The notes under the pieces were generated by a model. That model had not been told where the DNA came from. It worked only from the letters and a program-made list of their open reading frames with translations, and ran no database searches. This document shows, piece by piece, positions 9,046-17,973 of a stretch of DNA of 64,000 bases. Position 1 is the first letter of the stretch. Every line of letters begins with the position of its first letter. The DNA is from JAGVSZ01 sp019137045. GTDB lineage: Bacteria; Pseudomonadota; Gammaproteobacteria; Burkholderiales; SG8-39. The DNA lies in the NCBI GenBank assembly GCA_046347635.1, contig JAXMFT010000002.1:434001-498000 (forward strand). Direction: 5' to 3'. The translations under genes were made by a program, and so were the position numbers.

Positions 9046-9946
9046 CGTAGAGCCCGATCAGGCCGCGCGGCTGCAGGAGGATCGCCGCCACCATCAGCAC
9101 GCCGAACACCAGCGCGTGGTGGTGGCCGATGAGCGGCGAGAGCACGAACGGCAGCAGGTAGAGCGCGACCGCGCCGGCGATCGCGCCCGCCTGCCGGCCC
9201 GCCCCGCCGATGATCACCATGAACAGGAGCAGGAACGCGTTCTCCAGCCCGAAGATCGGCGGGTTGACGGTGTTGTCGACGAACGCGTACGCCATCCCCG
9301 CGACCGCGGCGAGCGCGCTGGTGAGCGTGAATGCGATCACCTTGGTGCGCGCGACGTTCACGCCCATCGCCGCCGCCGCCTCGGGGCTGTCGCGCACCGC
9401 GCGGCAGGCGCGCCCGAACCAGGAGCGGTCCAGGCGCGCGAGCAGCGCCATCGTTCCGAGCATCAGCAGGACGATCACCACCGTGTACCACGGCCCGGTG
9501 ACGCGCACGCCGAGGATCGCGGGCAGGCGGTAGTCGGCGAGCCCGCCCGCCCCGCCGGTCACCGCCCCGCCCTCGTTGAGCACGACGATGAAGAGCTGCG
9601 CGAGCGCGAGCGTCGCGAGCGCGAGGTAGAACCCCTCCAGCCGCGTCGAGGGAATCGCCACGGCGAGCGCCACCGCCACGCACAGCGCGACGCCCGCGAC
9701 GATCGCGAGCGGCAGCGGCAGCCCGGCCTGGAAGGTGAGGATCACGATCGAGTAGGCGCCGATGCCGTAGAAGGCGAAGTGCGAGAACGCGACCTGTCCC
9801 GCGACCCCGAACAGGAAGTTGTAGCCGAGGGCGAGCGTGACCCATAGCAAGAGCTTGCGGTAGACGTCGTTGTGGTAGCTCGACAGGGCGAACGCCAGCG
9901 CCGACAGCACGAGCGCCGCCGCGAGCCAGCGCGCGAGCGGCTTCAC
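9020..9946 (-). CDS. livM: Branched-chain amino acid-type ABC permease, LivM
   Basis: 308-aa hydrophobic permease of the LivM family. Start is GTG 9946 (VKPLARWLAAALVLSALAF), which overlaps the livH stop in a GTGA. The first membrane segment is followed by the family motif LGYNFLFGVAGQVAFSHFAFYGIGAY, broken here as LGYNFLFGVAGQ and FSHFAFYGIGAY. The late segment IIGGAGRQAGAIAGA is the conserved coupling region. It forms the transmembrane pore with LivH. Confidence 0.88.
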   Translation of the reverse strand: MKPLARWLAAALVLSALAFALSSYHNDVYRKLLLWVTLALGYNFLFGVAGQVAFSHFAFYGIGAYSIVILTFQAGLPLPLAIVAGVALCVAVALAVAIPSTRLEGFYLALATLALAQLFIVVLNEGGAVTGGAGGLADYRLPAILGVRVTGPWYTVVIVLLMLGTMALLARLDRSWFGRACRAVRDSPEAAAAMGVNVARTKVIAFTLTSALAAVAGMAYAFVDNTVNPPIFGLENAFLLLFMVIIGGAGRQAGAIAGAVALYLLPFVLSPLIGHHHALVFGVLMVAAILLQPRGLIGLYDALRRRAA

Positions 9947-10827
9947 GCCCGCGCCCCGCGCTCGGCGAGCAGCCCGGTCGGGCGCACGAGCAGGAACAGC
10001 ATGAGCAGGGCGAGCGGGACGCCCTGGGCGTAGCCCGGGGGCAGCGGCGCGTAGCGCGCGGTGAGCTGCTCGGCGAAGGCGAGGAGCAGGCCGCCTAGCA
10101 GCGCGCCCTCGACCCGCCCGACCCCGCCGATCACGAGCGCGGTGAAGCCCTGGATCGCGAGCGGGACGCCCATCAGGTAGTGGGCCGAGACGTTGGGCCC
10201 GACCAGCAGCCCGGCGAGCGCGGCGATCACCGCGCCCGCGGCGAAGGAGAGCGCGGCGACGCGCGTGCGGTCGATGCCCACCAGCGCCGCCGCGCGGCGG
10301 TCGATCGCCACCGCCGCGAAGCACTTGCCGGCGAGCGTGCGCTCGAAGAAGAACCACGCGAGCGCGAAGGTCGCGAGCGTCGTGCCGATGATGAAGAAGC
10401 TCTGGTACGAGCCGGCGAGCGGGCCGAGCTCGAGCCGGCCGAAGCCGAGCGGGTAGGGCACCGGGTACGGATCGGGCCCGAACGCGAGCGCGACCGACTC
10501 GCGGAACACCACCAGCATGCCGAGCAGCGCGAGGATCGGCGCGAGCAGCGGCGCGCCCGCGCGCACGAGGGGCCGCACCGCGATGCGCTCGGTGGCCCAG
10601 CCGACGACGAACATGCAGGCGAGCACCGCGGCCACGCCGACGGGGTAGGGCAACTCCACCTTGGTGACCGCCAGGAAGGCGCCGAACGCGCCGACCATCG
10701 CCCACTCGCCGACCGCGAAGTTGATGATCCCGGTGGGCCGGATCATCACCAGGTAGGCGAGCGCGAGCAGCGCGTAGACGCAGCCGGTGGCGCTCGCGCT
10801 GACGGCGAGCTCCAGCAGATCCCGCAT
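9943..10827 (-). CDS. livH: Branched-chain amino acid-type ABC permease, LivH
   Basis: 294-aa integral membrane protein with the LivH N-terminal pattern (GCVYALLALAYLVMIRPTGIINFAVGEW) seen as GCVYALLALAYLVM and IINFAVGEWAM, and the late conserved segment GFTALVIGGVGRVEGALLGG. Several long hydrophobic helices span the protein. It forms the importer pore with LivM. The gene follows the substrate-binding protein gene by 18 bases, giving the standard K-H-M-G-F order. Confidence 0.9.
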   Translation of the reverse strand: MRDLLELAVSASATGCVYALLALAYLVMIRPTGIINFAVGEWAMVGAFGAFLAVTKVELPYPVGVAAVLACMFVVGWATERIAVRPLVRAGAPLLAPILALLGMLVVFRESVALAFGPDPYPVPYPLGFGRLELGPLAGSYQSFFIIGTTLATFALAWFFFERTLAGKCFAAVAIDRRAAALVGIDRTRVAALSFAAGAVIAALAGLLVGPNVSAHYLMGVPLAIQGFTALVIGGVGRVEGALLGGLLLAFAEQLTARYAPLPPGYAQGVPLALLMLFLLVRPTGLLAERGARA

Positions 10828-10845
10828 GCGGCGGAGTGCGCGCGG

Positions 10846-11994
10846 CTAGCGGGTGCCGACGTGCACGACGCGGCCCTGGCGGTCGCCCTCGTAGACGCGC
10901 ACCACCATGCCCTCGGGGTCGAACCCGGTGCGCTTGCCGTCCGGGAAGCGGTACTTCATGCCCTGCGCCCCCATCACCCCGGCGAAGTTCGTCGCCTGCA
11001 TCGCGGCGCGGACCGCTTCCTTGTCGGTCGAGCCCGCGCGCCCGATCGCGTCGGCGACCAGCCGGATCCCGTCGTAGCCGTAACCGTGCAGGTTGTAGGG
11101 GGTCTTGCCCTTGGCTTTCTCGTACGCCTCGACGAAGGCCTTCACCTCGGGCTTGGCCGGATCGTAGGCGTCGACGAAGGTGATGCCGTCGAGCAGGCCC
11201 TTCGCCACGGTCGAGTACTGCGGCACCGACAGGTTGTACGACGAGTGGATCGGGAACTTGAGCCCGAACTGCCGGTAGGCCTTGAGGATCAGCACGTTCT
11301 CGGGCGTGAGCACCCCGGCCATGAACATGGCGTCGGGGTTCGCCGCGCGGATCTTCTGCAGCTGCGGCTCGGCCGTGGTCGCCCCGCGCGGCACCACCTC
11401 CTCGATCGCCACCTGGATGCCGGACTTCTCCAGCCCGGCGCGGAAGAACTTGGCGAGCAGCTGGCCGAGGTCGGAGTTGTCGCTGATCAGCGCGACGCGC
11501 TTGAGGTTCTTCGCGCGCGCATAGGAGAGTAGCGTGGCGATCTGGGTCGACCCGAGCGGGCCGGTCTGCCAGAAGAACGGGTTCGCGATCTGCGTGGTCA
11601 GCGTGTCGCCCGAGTTCGACGGTGTGAGCTGCGGCGTCCTGGTCTCCATCGTCACCGTCTGCTGCTGCTGCGTGGCCTGGGTGAGCGAGAGCGACAGGAT
11701 GAACGCCGCGCCGGCGTCGACCAGCTTGCGCGCCATCGCCGCGGAGATGTCCGGGCGGCCCTGGTCGTCCTCGATCAGCAGCTCGATCTTCCGGCCGAGC
11801 ACCCCGCCGCGGCGGTTGAGCTCCTCCGCGCCGTAGACGACGCCCTCGGTGATCGGCTCCGCGTAGGGGCGCGCCGGGCCCACCTTGTCGGTGATCACTC
11901 CGATCCTGATCGGGTCCTGCGCCATCGCGCCGCCGGCGACGATCCCCGTTGCCCCGAGCGCGAGCGCGCCGATCAGCAGCTTGCAGCGTTTCAT
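10846..11994 (-). CDS. ABC transporter substrate-binding protein, LivK/HAAT family
   Basis: 382-aa type I periplasmic binding protein. The N-terminus (MKRCKLLIGALALGATGIVAGGAMAQ) is a Sec signal peptide, probably cut after AMA. The mature part starts DPIRIGVITDKVGPA and has the two-lobed leucine-binding-protein fold. A strong ribosome site (GGAGGCAAGGAG) precedes the ATG. As first gene of the Liv-type transporter set it delivers the substrate to LivHM. The ligand is not predictable; its position downstream of hyuAB suggests a cyclic amide or an aromatic acid (inference). Confidence 0.88.
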   Translation of the reverse strand: MKRCKLLIGALALGATGIVAGGAMAQDPIRIGVITDKVGPARPYAEPITEGVVYGAEELNRRGGVLGRKIELLIEDDQGRPDISAAMARKLVDAGAAFILSLSLTQATQQQQTVTMETRTPQLTPSNSGDTLTTQIANPFFWQTGPLGSTQIATLLSYARAKNLKRVALISDNSDLGQLLAKFFRAGLEKSGIQVAIEEVVPRGATTAEPQLQKIRAANPDAMFMAGVLTPENVLILKAYRQFGLKFPIHSSYNLSVPQYSTVAKGLLDGITFVDAYDPAKPEVKAFVEAYEKAKGKTPYNLHGYGYDGIRLVADAIGRAGSTDKEAVRAAMQATNFAGVMGAQGMKYRFPDGKRTGFDPEGMVVRVYEGDRQGRVVHVGTR

Positions 11995-12018
11995 CTCCTT
12001 GCCTCCTCCCGTGTGTCG

Positions 12019-13188
12019 TCAGTCAATCAGGTCGTGCCTGCCCATCCAGTCGAGGCAGAGCGCGACGGCTTCGCGCAGCAGCTCCGGCTGGCCCTGGTAG
12101 TAGTGCGTGGCGCCGCGGATGGTGCGCATCTCCTTGTCCCGGCTCGCCGCCGACTCGAAGATGATGCCGGTGTGCGGCTGCGGCACGGCGTCGTCCGCGG
12201 AATTCTCGATCGCGAGCAGCGGCCGGGTGACCGACCGCGCGCAGCGCGGGCCGTGCGCGTTCGAGTCGTCCGGCGACCACTGCGACAGCCACGCCCGCAG
12301 CGTCGAGAAGCGCGCGATGCCCACCGGCCCGGTGTTCGCGGTCGCCGGCTCCCCGAGGTAGCACCAGCGCGGCCGCCGGTCGTTCGCGTCGAGCGCGGGA
12401 TCGAGGAAGCGCGGGTCGGCCATGGTGCGGTGGGTGACGAACCCGCGCTCGAGCTCCGCGCCGCCGGCGCGCTTGAGGCGCTCGAGCGTCTCCTTCACCC
12501 AGGCGGTGCGCCGGCGCACCCGCGCGAGCTGGGCGGCGCGGTAGCGCGCGACGAACTCGGGCGCGTAGGGCGGCTGGTGCGGGCACGCCGGGTCGTAGAT
12601 GTCGAGCTCGCGGTCGCGGCGATCGGGGTCGTCCTCGTCGATCACCGACGGATCGATCCACTCCGCGAGCATCAGCGCGCGCGAGAGATGCGCCGCCTGG
12701 AAGATGAGCGCGTCGGCCGGAATGAGGCGCGCGCCGGCGAGGTCGAGCGGGTCACCGGCCGGGGTCGCGGTGATCGTCGGGCGCTCGGCCTGCGCCTGGT
12801 ACAGGAGCGCGAGGGAACCGCCGCCCGACCAGCCGCAGAGCAGGATCTTCTCGTAGCCCCACGCCTCCTGCGCGTGGCGGATGTAGGCGCCCAGGTCGAG
12901 CACCACCTTCTCCATGACGAGCGCGGTGTCGTTGCGCATGAAGCGGCTGCCCGCGCACAGCACGTGCACGCCCGCCTGCGCCATCGCGCGCGGCACCGGC
13001 AGGAGCTGCAGCGTCGAGGCCGGGTGCATGTAGACCGCCAGCGTCTTCGACGGCCGGCCGCGCGGGACGAACCGCACGCCCTCCAGGTTCACCATCCCCT
13101 GGGAGCCGGCGAACCCGTAGACCTCGGTGAACCCCGCGCGCTCCGGGTACTGGACGTGCACCCACTCGGGCGCGACCTCGTGGCTCAT
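12019..13188 (-). CDS. Alpha/beta hydrolase
   Basis: 389-aa alpha/beta-hydrolase. The nucleophile elbow is GWSGGG (Ser in G-x-S-x-G), the acid is probably in ENSADDAVPQ and the catalytic His in GATHYYQGQ near the C-terminus. The ATG at 13186-13188 was chosen because it overlaps the stop of the preceding VOC gene (ATGA). There is no signal peptide, so it should be cytoplasmic. It could hydrolyse an ester, thioester or C-C bond of a pathway intermediate; the family is too broad to say which. Confidence 0.8.
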   Translation of the reverse strand: MSHEVAPEWVHVQYPERAGFTEVYGFAGSQGMVNLEGVRFVPRGRPSKTLAVYMHPASTLQLLPVPRAMAQAGVHVLCAGSRFMRNDTALVMEKVVLDLGAYIRHAQEAWGYEKILLCGWSGGGSLALLYQAQAERPTITATPAGDPLDLAGARLIPADALIFQAAHLSRALMLAEWIDPSVIDEDDPDRRDRELDIYDPACPHQPPYAPEFVARYRAAQLARVRRRTAWVKETLERLKRAGGAELERGFVTHRTMADPRFLDPALDANDRRPRWCYLGEPATANTGPVGIARFSTLRAWLSQWSPDDSNAHGPRCARSVTRPLLAIENSADDAVPQPHTGIIFESAASRDKEMRTIRGATHYYQGQPELLREAVALCLDWMGRHDLID

Positions 13189-13730
13189 GCGCCGCGGTCG
13201 GCGAGCGCCTGCTCGTGCACCCACGCGGCGTGCTGCGGGGCGCGCTTGGTGCGGTTCCACTCCTCGAGCATGCCGTCGCGCACCGCCGCGAGCTCGCGCC
13301 GCATCTCCGGCGTCGTGGTGTCCACGGCGAGCTCGAGCCGGTGCCCGTTCGGGTCGAAGAAGTAGATCGACTTGCAGATCGTGTGGTCGGTCGGGCCGAC
13401 CACCGCGAGCCCGTGCGCCTCGAGCTTCGCCTTGTAGGCGAGCAGCGTGCGCTCGTCGGCCACGCGCAGCGCGAGGTGCTGCACCCACTGGGGGGTGTTC
13501 GCGTCGCGCCCCATCGGCGGGGACTCGGGCAGCTCGAAGAACGCCACGAAGCTGCCGTCGTCCATGCGGAAGAAGATGTGCATGTACGGGCTGCGCTCGC
13601 CGGTGGAGGGCACGCGGTCCTCGGCGACCGCCATCGTGTACTCGAGGCCGAGCACGTTGGTGTAGAAATCGACCGTCTGCTTGGCGTCCTTGCAGCGGTA
13701 GGCGACGTGGTGCAGCGACTTGATGTCCAT
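13185..13730 (-). CDS. VOC-family (glyoxalase/extradiol dioxygenase-like) protein
   Basis: 181-aa single-unit vicinal-oxygen-chelate protein: LHHVAYRCKDAKQTVDFYTNVLGL at the start (LHHVAYRC carries the first His ligand), QHLALRV and NGHRLELAV later, supplying the second His and the Glu metal ligands. This is the size of a small lyase/isomerase or an open-ring dioxygenase-like domain. The gene sits between hyuB and the hydrolase gene on the same strand, 158 bases after hyuB, so it may have its own promoter. The substrate is unknown. Confidence 0.8.
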   Translation of the reverse strand: MDIKSLHHVAYRCKDAKQTVDFYTNVLGLEYTMAVAEDRVPSTGERSPYMHIFFRMDDGSFVAFFELPESPPMGRDANTPQWVQHLALRVADERTLLAYKAKLEAHGLAVVGPTDHTICKSIYFFDPNGHRLELAVDTTTPEMRRELAAVRDGMLEEWNRTKRAPQHAAWVHEQALADRGA

Positions 13731-13791
13731 GACCGACTCCAGGTGAGTGCCCAGACGGGCGAGTGTAGCGCAGCGCGGGCGGCCGTCGGGT

Positions 13792-13812
13792 GCAGCGCGC
13801 ATGTCGCGCTGC
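13792..13812 (-). other. GC-rich hairpin in the hyuB-VOC gap
   Basis: GCAGCGCG (13792-13799) and CGCGCTGC (13805-13812) form a perfect 8-bp stem with a 5-base loop in the 158-base gap between hyuB and the VOC gene. No T-run follows on either strand, so it is not a classical terminator. It may attenuate transcription or stabilise mRNA. Nothing else is recognisable in this gap. Confidence 0.35.
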
Positions 13813-13888
13813 GTAAGGACTGCGCCGGCCGATTTGCGGCGCGACGTCGGCGGGCGAAGCGCCTGGCCGGCGAATACCCGCGCTGGCG

Positions 13889-15580
13889 CTATGGCGCGCC
13901 GGGGGCGCGCGCGCGAGCGGCGGCGTGTCCTGCTGCGCCGTAATCGCGCTCCGCGCCCGGCGGCGTGACCTTGCCTTCGCGCAGGTCGCGCTCGAGCGCG
14001 GTGCGATCGCGCTCGGCGGGGTCGCCGTATCCGCCGCCGCCCGCGCAGTCCATCACCACCACGTCGCCGCGCTCGAGGCGGGTGAGGCCGTAGGGATTGC
14101 CCGGCCGGCCGTTCACCAGGAACTGCGCGCGCGCGCCCGGCTTGCCGCCGAAGAGACCATCGGGGGCGAGCTGGTAGCGGCCCGACTGGAGCGCCATCGT
14201 CACCGGCGGCTGCGGCGCGTAGGCGTCGTCGGGCACGCGGAACACCTCGCGCCGCCCGAGCGCGCCGCGCTGCCGCCCCGCACCGCCCGAGTCGGGCAGC
14301 AGCTCGCGGCACTCCACGACGAGCGGGGCGTCGCTCTCCAGGATCTCGACCGGCGTGTTGGCGCCGTTCGCGGGGAAGATGAAGCTGCCCTCGCCGTCGC
14401 GCGCGGCGCTCGCGCCCAGGCCGCCGCCGCGGATGAGCACGGTGTGGAACGGCTGCCCGTCGCCGCGCCGGCCGTAGAACACCTGCATCGTGGCCGGGGT
14501 GCCGCCGCCCGCGGCGACCACGCGCTCGGGCAGCGCCGCGGCGAGCGCGCGGTAGATCGCCTCGGTGAGGAACTGGCCGATCTGCATGCGCGCGGCCACC
14601 GCCGCGGGCTTGCGGCAGTTGAGCATCGTGCCCTCGGGCACGATCAGCCGGATCGGCGCCGCGACCCCGTCGTTGTTCGGGATGTCGGGGTCGAAGATGC
14701 TCTTCACCGCCATGTGCACGTAGGCGTAGGTGTAGTTGTAGACGACGTTGCCGCCCCAGTCGACCTGGCCCGAGCAGCCGGTCAGGTCGATCGTGATGTC
14801 GTCTCCCGCGATCGTCACCGCGCACGGAATGAGGAGCTCCGGGTGGCCCGCCATCTGCTCGATGCGCACCTCGGCGCGGTAGGTGCCGCGCGGGACGCGG
14901 GCGATCGCGGCGCGGATGCTCTTCTCGCTGCGGGAGGTGATCTCCTCGCCGAGCTCGTCCAGCCCGTCCAGCCCGTACTCCTCGAGCATGCGCACGACCT
15001 GCGCCGCGCACACGTGGTTGGCGGCGATCTGCGAGCGGATGTCGCCGTTCACCTGCTCCGGCGTGCGCACGTTGGCGCGGATCATCGCCAGCACGCCCTC
15101 GTTGAGCGCGCCGCCGTCGTAGAGCTTGACGAGCGGGATGAACAGCCCCTCCTCGTACACCTCGCGATTGTCGGAGGCGACGCGGCCGCCGATGTCGGCG
15201 TGGTGCAGGATGCACGCGGTGAACGCGACCAGCCGGGCGCGGTGGAAGATCGGGCTGAGCACGCAGACGTCGTTCAGGTGCCCGGCCAGCGCCCACGGGT
15301 CGTTGGTGATGTACACGTCGCCCGGCTTGAACGAGCCCGGCGGCAGGCTCTGCACCAGCTGCTTGATCCCGAGCGCCATCGCGCCCGACTGTCCGGGCGT
15401 GGCGAGCGTGCCCTGCGCGAGCTCGCGCCCGCGCGAGTCGGTGAACATGCAGGTGTAGTCGTGCGCGTCGCGCAGCAGGCTCGAGAACGCGGTGCGCGCG
15501 ACCGCGGCGTCGGCCTCGTCCACGATCGAGATGAGCCGCCGCCACAGGATCTCCAGGGTGATCGGATCAAGCCGTTTCAT
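13889..15580 (-). CDS. hyuB: Hydantoinase B/oxoprolinase-family beta subunit (first hyuAB pair)
   Basis: 563-aa HyuB-family subunit that works with HyuA in ATP-dependent opening of a cyclic amide (hydantoin, 5-oxoproline or a related lactam). Conserved elements include ITNDPWALAGHLNDV (metal-site region, about residues 91-105), ILHHADIGGR and the C-terminal GGGGYGDPAERD. The ATG at 15578-15580 overlaps the end of hyuA by 14 bases. The usual GGxH of the metal region reads LAGH here. It is clearly paralogous to the protein at 22920 but divergent from it, so the two pairs probably differ in substrate. Confidence 0.9.
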   Translation of the reverse strand: MKRLDPITLEILWRRLISIVDEADAAVARTAFSSLLRDAHDYTCMFTDSRGRELAQGTLATPGQSGAMALGIKQLVQSLPPGSFKPGDVYITNDPWALAGHLNDVCVLSPIFHRARLVAFTACILHHADIGGRVASDNREVYEEGLFIPLVKLYDGGALNEGVLAMIRANVRTPEQVNGDIRSQIAANHVCAAQVVRMLEEYGLDGLDELGEEITSRSEKSIRAAIARVPRGTYRAEVRIEQMAGHPELLIPCAVTIAGDDITIDLTGCSGQVDWGGNVVYNYTYAYVHMAVKSIFDPDIPNNDGVAAPIRLIVPEGTMLNCRKPAAVAARMQIGQFLTEAIYRALAAALPERVVAAGGGTPATMQVFYGRRGDGQPFHTVLIRGGGLGASAARDGEGSFIFPANGANTPVEILESDAPLVVECRELLPDSGGAGRQRGALGRREVFRVPDDAYAPQPPVTMALQSGRYQLAPDGLFGGKPGARAQFLVNGRPGNPYGLTRLERGDVVVMDCAGGGGYGDPAERDRTALERDLREGKVTPPGAERDYGAAGHAAARARAPGAP

Positions 15581-17660
15581 GCGTCCTCTCCTTGGGCAGA
15601 TCCACCCACAGGAAGCCGTACTCGTCCACCCGCGCGCGGCCGCCGGCGCCGACGATGACGGTGGACTCGCGCTCCTCGAAGATCGCCGGCCCCGCGACCT
15701 CGGCGCCCGCCGGCAGGCGGTAGCGGTCGTAGACCGCGTGCGCGATGAACGTTCGCGCAACGCCGCAGTATGCCTCGCGGCTGCCCTTCAGCGCGTCGGC
15801 CGGGCGGCCCCGCGTCGCGATGCGCGGCAGCTCGAGCAGCTGCACCGGCAGGCTCGCGCGCACGCGGAAGCTCACGAACTCCACCGGCGACTCCGGGTAG
15901 GTGCGGCCGTAGAGCCGCTCGTAGGCCTGGTCGAACCGGCGCCTGAGCGCCTGCGGATCGAGCTGCGCGACGTCGCGCTCGGGCACCGGGAGGGGCGTCT
16001 CCGACCCCTGGCCGATGAAGCGCGCCTCGATCGAGCGTGCGAACTCGACCGGCCCGGTCGCGCCCGCCTTGCGCAGCGTGCGTTCGCCCTCGGCCTCGAG
16101 CGCGCGGAAGAGCGCCTCGAGGCGGCCGAAGTCCGCCGTGGCGAGCGGCACTTTGTGGCTGCGCATGAGGTCGAATGCGCGCGGCGCGGTGAAGAAGCCG
16201 GTCGCCGAGCCGACGCCGGCGTTGGGCGGCACGAGCAGGCGCGGCGCGCCGAGCTTGCGCGCGAGCCCGAAGGCGTGCACCGGTCCCGCCCCGCCGAAGG
16301 CGGCGACCGTCACGAGCTGCGGGTTGCCGCCGCGCTCGGCGATGTGGGTCTTCGCCGCCGCGGCCATCGTCTCGTTGATCAGGTCGTGGATGCCCCAGAC
16401 CGCGTCGACGAGCGGGACGCCGAGCGGTTTCGCGACCCGCTCTTCGATCCCGCGCCGCGCGAGCGCGGCGTCGAGCTTCATCGTGCCGCCGAGGAAGTAC
16501 TCCGGGTCGAGGTAGCCGAGCAGGAGATCGGCGTCGGTCACCGTGGGCTCGGTGCCGCCGCGCCCGTAGCAGATCGGTCCCGGCTCCGCCCCGGCGCTCT
16601 CCGGCCCGACCTGGAGCGTGCCGAGGCGGCTCGCGCGCGCGATGCTGCCGCCGCCCGCGCCGATCTCCATCAGGTCCACCACCGGCACCTGGATCGTGAG
16701 GCCGCTGCCCTTCTGGAAGCGCTGCACCCGCCCGACCTCGAAGCTCGGCACCACGCCGGCGACGCCGTCCTGGATCAGGCACGACTTCGCCGTCGTGCCG
16801 CCCATGTCGAAGCAGAACATGTCCGGGCAGTCGAACAGCCTGCTGTAGTACTGGCCGGCGATCACCGCCGCGGTGGGGCCGGACTCGATGATGCGCACCG
16901 GGAACTCCGCCGCGGTCTCGGCCGAGGTGACGCCGCCGGAGGAGAGCATGATGAACAGGCGCCCGCGGAAGCCGATCTCGGCCAGCCGCTCGCGCAGGCG
17001 CCGCAGGTAGGACTCGGTGAGCGGCTTGACGTAGGCGTTGGTGACCGTGGTGCTGGTGCGCTCGTACTCGCGGATCTGCGGCAGCACCTCGTACGAGATC
17101 GACACCGAGGCCTGCGGGAACTCCTCCGCGAGCAGGCGCTTGAGCGCCAGCTCGTGCGCCGGGTTCTCGAACGAGTTGAGCAGGCACACCGCCACCGACT
17201 CGGCGCCGAGCGCCTTCAGCTCACGCACCGCCGCGCGCGCCTGCGCGGCGTCGAGCGGAGTGAGCACGCTGCCGTCGGCGCGCAGGCGCTCGACGACCTC
17301 CAGCCGCCGCTCGCGCGGCACCAGCGGCTCGGGCATCTGCGCGAACGCGTCGTAGGCGGCGTAGCGGATTTCGCGGCCGAGCTCGAGCACGTCGCGGAAA
17401 CCGCGCGTCGTGAGCAGCCCCGTCCTTGCGCCCTTGCGCTCGATGATGGCGTTGATGACCAGCGTCGTGCCGTGGATCACTTCCTCGAGGCGGCCGGTGC
17501 ACCCCGGCACCTGGCGCTCGAGACCGCGCAGGCCTTCCTCGATCGCGTCCGCCGGGTTGCGCGGCGTCGTCAGACACTTGTAGGTGAAGGTGCGGCCGGT
17601 CGCGTCCTCGAGCAGGACGAAATCGGTGAAGGTGCCGCCGACGTCTATGCCGACGCGCAT
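15567..17660 (-). CDS. hyuA: Hydantoinase/oxoprolinase-family ATP-binding subunit (first pair)
   Basis: 697-aa HyuA-family protein. The ASKHA-type phosphate loops are GIDVGGTFTDFVLL at the N-terminus and DMGGTTAKSCLIQDG in the middle. Other family marks are HGTTLVINAIIERKGA, ICYGRGGTEPTVTDADLLLG and GGAGPVHAFGLARKLG. It phosphorylates the lactam carbonyl so that HyuB can open the ring. It is the first gene of the minus-strand operon, and its promoter region (17661-17973) carries the GTATAC operator arrays shared with the divergent TRAP operon. Confidence 0.9.
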   Translation of the reverse strand: MRVGIDVGGTFTDFVLLEDATGRTFTYKCLTTPRNPADAIEEGLRGLERQVPGCTGRLEEVIHGTTLVINAIIERKGARTGLLTTRGFRDVLELGREIRYAAYDAFAQMPEPLVPRERRLEVVERLRADGSVLTPLDAAQARAAVRELKALGAESVAVCLLNSFENPAHELALKRLLAEEFPQASVSISYEVLPQIREYERTSTTVTNAYVKPLTESYLRRLRERLAEIGFRGRLFIMLSSGGVTSAETAAEFPVRIIESGPTAAVIAGQYYSRLFDCPDMFCFDMGGTTAKSCLIQDGVAGVVPSFEVGRVQRFQKGSGLTIQVPVVDLMEIGAGGGSIARASRLGTLQVGPESAGAEPGPICYGRGGTEPTVTDADLLLGYLDPEYFLGGTMKLDAALARRGIEERVAKPLGVPLVDAVWGIHDLINETMAAAAKTHIAERGGNPQLVTVAAFGGAGPVHAFGLARKLGAPRLLVPPNAGVGSATGFFTAPRAFDLMRSHKVPLATADFGRLEALFRALEAEGERTLRKAGATGPVEFARSIEARFIGQGSETPLPVPERDVAQLDPQALRRRFDQAYERLYGRTYPESPVEFVSFRVRASLPVQLLELPRIATRGRPADALKGSREAYCGVARTFIAHAVYDRYRLPAGAEVAGPAIFEERESTVIVGAGGRARVDEYGFLWVDLPKERTHETA

Positions 17661-17762
17661 CGGCGGGGGCGGTGCGCGCGCGGGGGCCGTGCGGCCCGGC
17701 GGGCAACCAGCGTCGTGGAGGAACGGGGGGTCATCGGCGGCGCGTCACGAGCGATGGCTTGC

Positions 17763-17783
17763 AGTATACCGTATACAGTACAC
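17763..17783 (-). promoter_or_regulatory. Operator array/-10 region for the minus-strand hyuAB operon (site B)
   Basis: GTATAC-C-GTATAC-A-GTACAC occupies 17764-17783 on the plus strand, three half-sites at a 7-base pitch. Read on the minus strand, TATACT (17768 down to 17763) is a good -10 box, with a weaker TGGACG -35 about 19 bases upstream. The operator therefore covers the promoter. The 313-base gap 17661-17973 holds this site and site C and nothing else recognisable. Confidence 0.6.
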
Positions 17784-17869
17784 GACACGTCCAGCGTTGC
17801 GTAGCGATCGTGAGTGATGGGGCGACGCGGCGAAGGCTCCTCCGCGCGGGCGGGAAGGCGTGGTCCGGG

Positions 17870-17910
17870 TTGACAGGAGATCCTCAAGGGGTATACGGTA
17901 TACCGTACAC
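17870..17910 (+). promoter_or_regulatory. Promoter and operator array for the plus-strand TRAP-hyuAB operon (site C)
   Basis: TTGACA at 17870-17875 and TATACG at 17892-17897 (16-base spacer) form the promoter. The -10 lies inside GTATAC-G-GTATAC-C-GTACAC (17891-17910), a triple half-site array almost identical to site B. The perfect 13-base palindrome GTATACGGTATAC is at 17891-17903. Binding of a GntR dimer here would block RNA polymerase. Confidence 0.65.
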
Positions 17911-17973
17911 GCGAGGGCGCAGTCAGCCAAGAAGCGTCCCGTCCATTCACGTTCACTCGAGTCGGAGTCAGCC

